Below are positions 60,392 through 64,000 of a DNA stretch of 64,000 nucleotides, one piece after another. The first letter of the stretch is position 1; each line of letters begins with the position of its first letter. The translations under genes and the position numbers were made by a program. Source of the stretch: Hyphomicrobiales bacterium. Lineage in GTDB: Bacteria; Pseudomonadota; Alphaproteobacteria; Rhizobiales; Rhizobiaceae. Location of the stretch: assembly GCA_900468535.1 (NCBI GenBank), contig UBTY01000041.1, forward strand, positions 62,001 to 126,000, read 5' to 3'. The notes beneath the pieces are model-generated. The model had not been told where the DNA came from, ran no database searches, and worked only from the letters and a program-made list of their open reading frames with translations.

Positions 60392-60443
60392 CTACGGAAT
60401 TGAGATTCCGGACAGGCGCCGCGTGCCTATATTGGTTCCGTAG
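60392..60443. promoter_or_regulatory. inverted repeats upstream of the acetolactate-synthase-like gene
   Basis: CTACGGAA (60392-60399) and TTCCGTAG (60436-60443) form a perfect pair 36 bp apart. Inside the first arm a smaller hairpin GGAAT-TGAG-ATTCC (60396-60409) overlaps. The repeats end 35 bp before the ATG and may be an operator or leader structure. Confidence 0.4.
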
Positions 60444-60478
60444 AACCTAGAGCCCTGGCACTAAGACTGGACGCTATC

Positions 60479-62239
60479 ATGACGATCAACATCAATTCAA
60501 AGACGACCACAGCTAAGCACTTCGACGAAATGACCGGCGCAGCGATGGTGGTCCGGGCGTTGGCTGATCAAGGCGCGGAGGTACTTTTTGGGTACCCGGG
60601 TGGTGCGGTGCTTCCGATTTACGATGCCCTCCTGGACGAGCCTCGTCTTCGCCACATCCTGGTACGACATGAACAAGGCGCCGCCCATGCCGCAGAGGGA
60701 TATGCACGCTCGAGTGGCAAACCGGGGATCGTCCTCGTAACGAGTGGTCCGGGTGCGATCAACACCGTCGTCGGGATTGTAGATGCCCTGATGGATTCGA
60801 TCCCCTTGATCGTCATCACCGGCCAGGTCCCGACCCACCTGATTGGTACCGACGCATTCCAGGAAGCCGACACTATCGGCATCACTCGGTCGTGCACGAA
60901 GCACAATTACCTTGTCAGGAGCATTGAGGAGCTCCCTCATGTCATGCACGAGGCTTATAGAATTGCGACGACCGGGAGGCCCGGTCCGGTCCTGATCGAC
61001 ATTCCCAAGGACATCCAGGTCGCTCGCGGACGCTATTCTTCTCCCGACGAAGCGATCCCTTTGCACCGATATGCTCCCCAGACGAAGGGTGATCCAACCG
61101 CGATCATGGAGGCGGTACGGCTTCTCTCCGAGGCGAGACGACCGATCCTCTACACCGGCGGCGGTGTCATCAATTCTGGACCAAGGGCTAGTCAACGGCT
61201 GCGAGAGTTTGCTGCTCTGGTTGGAGCCCCGGTCACGTCCACGTTGATGGGACTGGGTGCGTTTCCCGCCTCCGACGATCTGTGGCTCGGGATGCCTGGT
61301 ATGCATGGCGCATACGAGGCCAATCATGCGATGCACGACTGCGACGTCATGCTCTGCCTCGGCGCCCGGTTCGATGATCGCGTGACGGGACGCCTGGACG
61401 CATTCTCTCCGGGATCGCGAAAGATACACGTCGATATCGACCCTTCGTCCATAGGAAAGATTGTGCCCGTCGACGTCGGCATCGTCGGCGACGCTCTTTC
61501 CGTTCTGGAAGACTTGATCGCCGCGTGGCCCGGCCAGCATCAGGAAGTTCGCCGAGATAGGCTTGCACCGTGGTGGAGGCAGATCAACGCTTGGCGCGAC
61601 CGCAAGGCTTTCGGCTATCGCAACTCTTCCGAGGTTATCAAGCCGCAATATGCGCTTGAGCGCCTGCGGGCGCTGACACTCGATCGCGACGTCTACGTCA
61701 CCACGGAAGTCGGGCAGCACCAAATGTGGGCGGCGCAGTTCTTCCACCTGAGCGAGCCAAACCGATGGATGACATCGGGCGGCCTTGGTACGATGGGCTA
61801 TGGCCTGCCGGCGGCGATCGGCGTCCAGCTCGCCCATCCCGACAGCACAGTCATAGATATCGCCGGCGAAGCCTCGATCCTGATGAACATGCAGGAGATG
61901 TCCACTGCGGCCCAATACCGGCTGCCGATCAAGATATTCATCCTCAACAACGAATATATGGGAATGATCCGGCAATGGCAGGAGTTGCTCCACGACGAGC
62001 GCTATAGCCATTCCTATTCGGAAAGCCTTCCGGATTTCGTGAAGCTGGCCGAGGCGTACGGCGCAGTCGGCATTCGGGCGGAAAAACCAGAGGAACTGGA
62101 CGGCAAGATCATTGGGATGCTGAATACTCCCGGTCCCGTGATCTTCGATTGCCGGGTCGAGAAGACCGAAAACTGCTTACCGGACGAAGTCGTGGACATG
62201 GGCTCGGTGATATCCGCCGAGGGTCGTGCGCTGGTGTGA
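60479..62239 (+). CDS. acetolactate-synthase-like ThDP enzyme with altered motifs
   Basis: The 586-residue protein aligns from memory with rhizobial IlvB along most of its length: catalytic Glu in LVRHEQGAAHAAEGYARSSG, FAD region GAFPASDDLWLGMPGMHG, RFDDRVTGRLD and the ThDP region. Two features differ. The metal-binding Asp expected in GDAS is Glu (DIAGEASILMNMQEMS). The usual IPSGxxH segment near the C-terminus is missing between ENC and LPDEV, about 14-15 residues. No regulatory subunit ilvN lies downstream. It may be a divergent pyruvate-processing enzyme or an impaired duplicate. Confidence 0.85.
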   Translation: MTININSKTTTAKHFDEMTGAAMVVRALADQGAEVLFGYPGGAVLPIYDALLDEPRLRHILVRHEQGAAHAAEGYARSSGKPGIVLVTSGPGAINTVVGIVDALMDSIPLIVITGQVPTHLIGTDAFQEADTIGITRSCTKHNYLVRSIEELPHVMHEAYRIATTGRPGPVLIDIPKDIQVARGRYSSPDEAIPLHRYAPQTKGDPTAIMEAVRLLSEARRPILYTGGGVINSGPRASQRLREFAALVGAPVTSTLMGLGAFPASDDLWLGMPGMHGAYEANHAMHDCDVMLCLGARFDDRVTGRLDAFSPGSRKIHVDIDPSSIGKIVPVDVGIVGDALSVLEDLIAAWPGQHQEVRRDRLAPWWRQINAWRDRKAFGYRNSSEVIKPQYALERLRALTLDRDVYVTTEVGQHQMWAAQFFHLSEPNRWMTSGGLGTMGYGLPAAIGVQLAHPDSTVIDIAGEASILMNMQEMSTAAQYRLPIKIFILNNEYMGMIRQWQELLHDERYSHSYSESLPDFVKLAEAYGAVGIRAEKPEELDGKIIGMLNTPGPVIFDCRVEKTENCLPDEVVDMGSVISAEGRALV

Positions 62240-62243
62240 TCTT

Positions 62244-62783
62244 ATGACGGTTGATCTCGATATCGGTGCGACCTTGCCTCGGGACGGGGGGCGCTCCGAC
62301 GTTCTGGCGATCGGTCTGCAGGTTGTCTTCTGCGGACTCAATCCGGCGACCACCGCCGAGCGGGACGGCCATAACTTTTCATCACCGACCAACCGATTTT
62401 GGCGAGTAATGCACCTGGCCGAGTTCACGCCTCGGCTGCTGAGGGCTGAGGAGGAGCAGGAACTGCTTCTCTATGGCTGCGGAATAACCGCAGCCGTAGA
62501 GAGAGCAACGAGGAGTGCAGCCGAATTGACTGCGGACGACTACGTGAAAGCGGCGCCCGAACTGGAGGCGAAGATAAGGAATTTCTCGCCGAACAATCTC
62601 GCTTTCCTGGGAAAGGCGGCATTTACGGCAATCAGCGGCCGCAGTGATTGCGTTTGGGGGTCGCAGAGCGAAGACTTCGCGGGAGCGAGGATATGGGTAC
62701 TTCCGAATCCAAGCGGGCTCAACAGGGCGTTTGATTTGGATCGCTTGACCCGTCACTACCGCGACCTAAGATCGAAACTTTAG
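62244..62783 (+). CDS. mug: mismatch-specific uracil/thymine DNA glycosylase (Mug-like)
   Basis: The 179-residue protein starts at ATG 62244, four bases after the previous stop. It has the family-2 UDG motifs: VVFCGLNPATTAERDGHNF with the catalytic Asn in GLNPA, FSSPTNRFWRVMH, and LPNPSGLNRAF near the end. It removes uracil or thymine from G mismatches. It is likely co-transcribed with the acetolactate-synthase-like gene, an odd pairing with no obvious shared role. Confidence 0.88.
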   Translation: MTVDLDIGATLPRDGGRSDVLAIGLQVVFCGLNPATTAERDGHNFSSPTNRFWRVMHLAEFTPRLLRAEEEQELLLYGCGITAAVERATRSAAELTADDYVKAAPELEAKIRNFSPNNLAFLGKAAFTAISGRSDCVWGSQSEDFAGARIWVLPNPSGLNRAFDLDRLTRHYRDLRSKL

Positions 62784-62832
62784 CCGCTGAGACGGCCTTG
62801 AGCCTGCCAGCGGCCATAGGCAGGGGCAAACC

Positions 62833-63837
62833 ATGCGCATTGCGATACTCACGATCCCCGGCGTTCAAATGCTCGACGTGGCTGGGCCGATGGATGTGTT
62901 CTCGGAGGCTACGAGGCTTCTGAAGGAGCGCTCCGGATATCGCGTCGACATCGTCGCGCTGACAATGGATCCCGTGACCGCCCTTAACGGCACCCGATTT
63001 CTACCAGATATGTCGATCGAGGGTAGCCTGGAAGGCTTCGACACGCTGCTGATTGCCGGCAGCCCCGGTGTTCGCCAGTACGAGGACCATCGACAGCTGT
63101 TGCAGTGGATAACCCGCGAGTCACGCCATGTGCGTCGTCTCGCCTCGATATGTACCGGCGCTTTTCTCCTCGGAAAGGCGGGCCTGTTGGACGGGCGCCG
63201 CGCCACTACACATTGGAACTCGACGGCGCGGCTTGCCAGTATGTTTCCCACCGTCAGGCTCGAGCCCAACACGATTTTCGTGAAGGACGGACCGATCTAT
63301 ACAAGCGCCGGCGTTACGGCCAGCATGGATCTCGCGCTCGCGCTTGTCGAAGAAGATTTCGGTCGCAGCATCGCCCTGCGGGTTGCGAAGGAACTGATCC
63401 TCTTCCTGCAGCGCCCAGGCGGACAGTCCCAGTTCAGCGTCCAGCTAGAAGCACAGGCGGCTGAAATTGGTCCGATCCGCGACATCACTCAATGGATTGT
63501 CGACAACATAGCGGGCGACCTCGCCGTCGAGACACTGGCGGGGCGTATTGGGATGAGCGCCCGCAACTTCGCAAGGACGTTCAAACGAGAAACCCAGATG
63601 ACTCCCGGCGACTATGTCGAGGCCGCCCGTGTGGAGGCGGCCCGACGAATCCTTGAAGAAAGCGACACGCCGCTGAAGAGAGTAGCAAGCCTATGCGGTT
63701 TCGCGGATCAGACTGGTTTGCGGCGCGCGTTCATGCGGCGGATAAATGTGACCCCAGTCGAATACCGGCAGAGGTTCCGCCCGTCCGCGACGGACGCGGC
63801 AAACGCTCCTCGGGCTCGAACGCTCGCCAGGGCGTGA
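62833..63837 (+). CDS. GlxA-type AraC regulator with DJ-1/PfpI domain
   Basis: The 334-residue protein joins a DJ-1/PfpI-like N-terminal domain (about 1-180: ILTIPGVQMLDVAGPMDVFSEA, LASICTGAFLLGKAGLLDGRRATTHW) to a C-terminal AraC region (LAVETLAGRIGMSARNFARTFKRETQ, KRVASLCGFADQTGLRRAF). The Cys in ICTGAF is at the nucleophile position, but the fold here acts as a sensor. The downstream MDR gene on the same strand is a possible target. Confidence 0.9.
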   Translation: MRIAILTIPGVQMLDVAGPMDVFSEATRLLKERSGYRVDIVALTMDPVTALNGTRFLPDMSIEGSLEGFDTLLIAGSPGVRQYEDHRQLLQWITRESRHVRRLASICTGAFLLGKAGLLDGRRATTHWNSTARLASMFPTVRLEPNTIFVKDGPIYTSAGVTASMDLALALVEEDFGRSIALRVAKELILFLQRPGGQSQFSVQLEAQAAEIGPIRDITQWIVDNIAGDLAVETLAGRIGMSARNFARTFKRETQMTPGDYVEAARVEAARRILEESDTPLKRVASLCGFADQTGLRRAFMRRINVTPVEYRQRFRPSATDAANAPRARTLARA

Positions 63838-63878
63838 CGTTCGTTCGGTCTGCATACATGACACAGTGGAGGCAGCCA

Positions 63879-64000
63879 TGGAAAAGAGCTTCACGGCGAT
63901 GGTTATCGACAATGTAGGCGGCCAGACAAGAGGCGGATTTCGCAAGATTACCATGGGGGAACTACCCGATTATGACGTTTTGGTCGAAGTCGCCTACTCG
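63879..64000 (+). CDS. MDR-family NAD(P) oxidoreductase, N-terminal fragment
   Basis: An ATG with GGAGG nine bases upstream opens a frame that runs off the window edge (40 residues). MEKSFTAMVIDNVGGQTRGG and the following LPDYDVLVEVAYS match the start of YhdH/AcuI-type quinone or acrylyl-CoA reductases. Only the first strands are visible, so the class is probable rather than certain. Confidence 0.7.

Noticed and set aside
60497..62011. Open frame of 504 codons opposite the acetolactate-synthase-like gene
   Set aside because: Antisense shadow without family motifs. The plus frame aligns with a known enzyme family throughout.
1..64000. CRISPR arrays, insertion sequences, integrases, rRNA genes and replication origins
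   Set aside because: I saw no regularly spaced repeats, no transposase, integrase or Rep/Par coding sequence and no rRNA-like segment; the only repeated elements are short operator-like motifs.

Overview
The window is GC-rich, densely coded accessory DNA of an alphaproteobacterium. The gene repertoire fits the Rhizobiaceae (Rhizobium, Sinorhizobium or Agrobacterium type) and probably a megaplasmid, chromid or chromosomal accessory region: the DPP-type and phosphonate ABC transporters, the phnWAY-type phosphonate pathway, OpgC, EmrAB, a membrane TPR regulator of a type common in rhizobia, and many TetR, LysR and AraC regulators. No rRNA or tRNA gene, CRISPR array, transposase or replication origin was seen. 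This assignment is inference from gene content.

Layout. 1-5.5 kb: end of a DUF899 gene, a DHFR-like reductase divergent from an ArsR/SRPBCC pair with twin palindromic operators, an AraC/MFS pair and a PfpI-family protein. 5.9-7.35 kb: an SMR-like half transporter and a fatty-acid-desaturase-like enzyme. 7.5-15.7 kb: a complete five-gene oligopeptide-type ABC transporter, a PhnD-like protein without signal peptide, and an AprA/AprB-like flavoprotein-ferredoxin pair. The flavoprotein carries an apparent one-base deletion, and two matching palindromes link the promoters of this block. 15.8-20.2 kb: EmrAB efflux with a divergent TetR regulator, then an NAD(P)-binding protein. 20.3-27 kb: exported arylsulfatase, formylglycine-generating enzyme, exported HAD phosphatase and a membrane-anchored TPR regulator. 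Five copies of a 20-bp motif were found, all in intergenic DNA of this block.

27.3-40.3 kb: a TSUP permease, then a 2-aminoethylphosphonate island with phnSTUV (uptake) running into a Na/Pi cotransporter and a small gene, phnWAY (degradation) ending at a strong terminator, a divergent LysR regulator and a PPP-family phosphatase. PhnW, PhnY and PhnA would convert 2-aminoethylphosphonate to acetate and phosphate. 40.4-44.9 kb: Gfo/Idh/MocA and GMC oxidoreductases plus two xylose-isomerase-like TIM barrels, which look like a 3-keto-glycoside type sugar pathway. 45.5-52.2 kb: a fosmidomycin-resistance-type MFS, OpgC-like acyltransferase, a LuxR-type regulator and small genes of unknown function.

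52.4-64 kb: a peroxiredoxin with a MOSC/ferredoxin-reductase fusion, an HlyD/MFS efflux pair, aldo/keto reductase, SnoaL-like protein, TetR regulator, an unusual acetolactate-synthase-like protein with an altered cofactor motif and a missing C-terminal segment, a Mug-type DNA glycosylase, a GlxA-type regulator and the start of an MDR oxidoreductase. The observations most worth following are the sulfatase regulon with its five-copy motif, the ABC/flavoprotein block with paired operators and a frameshift, and the divergent acetolactate synthase.
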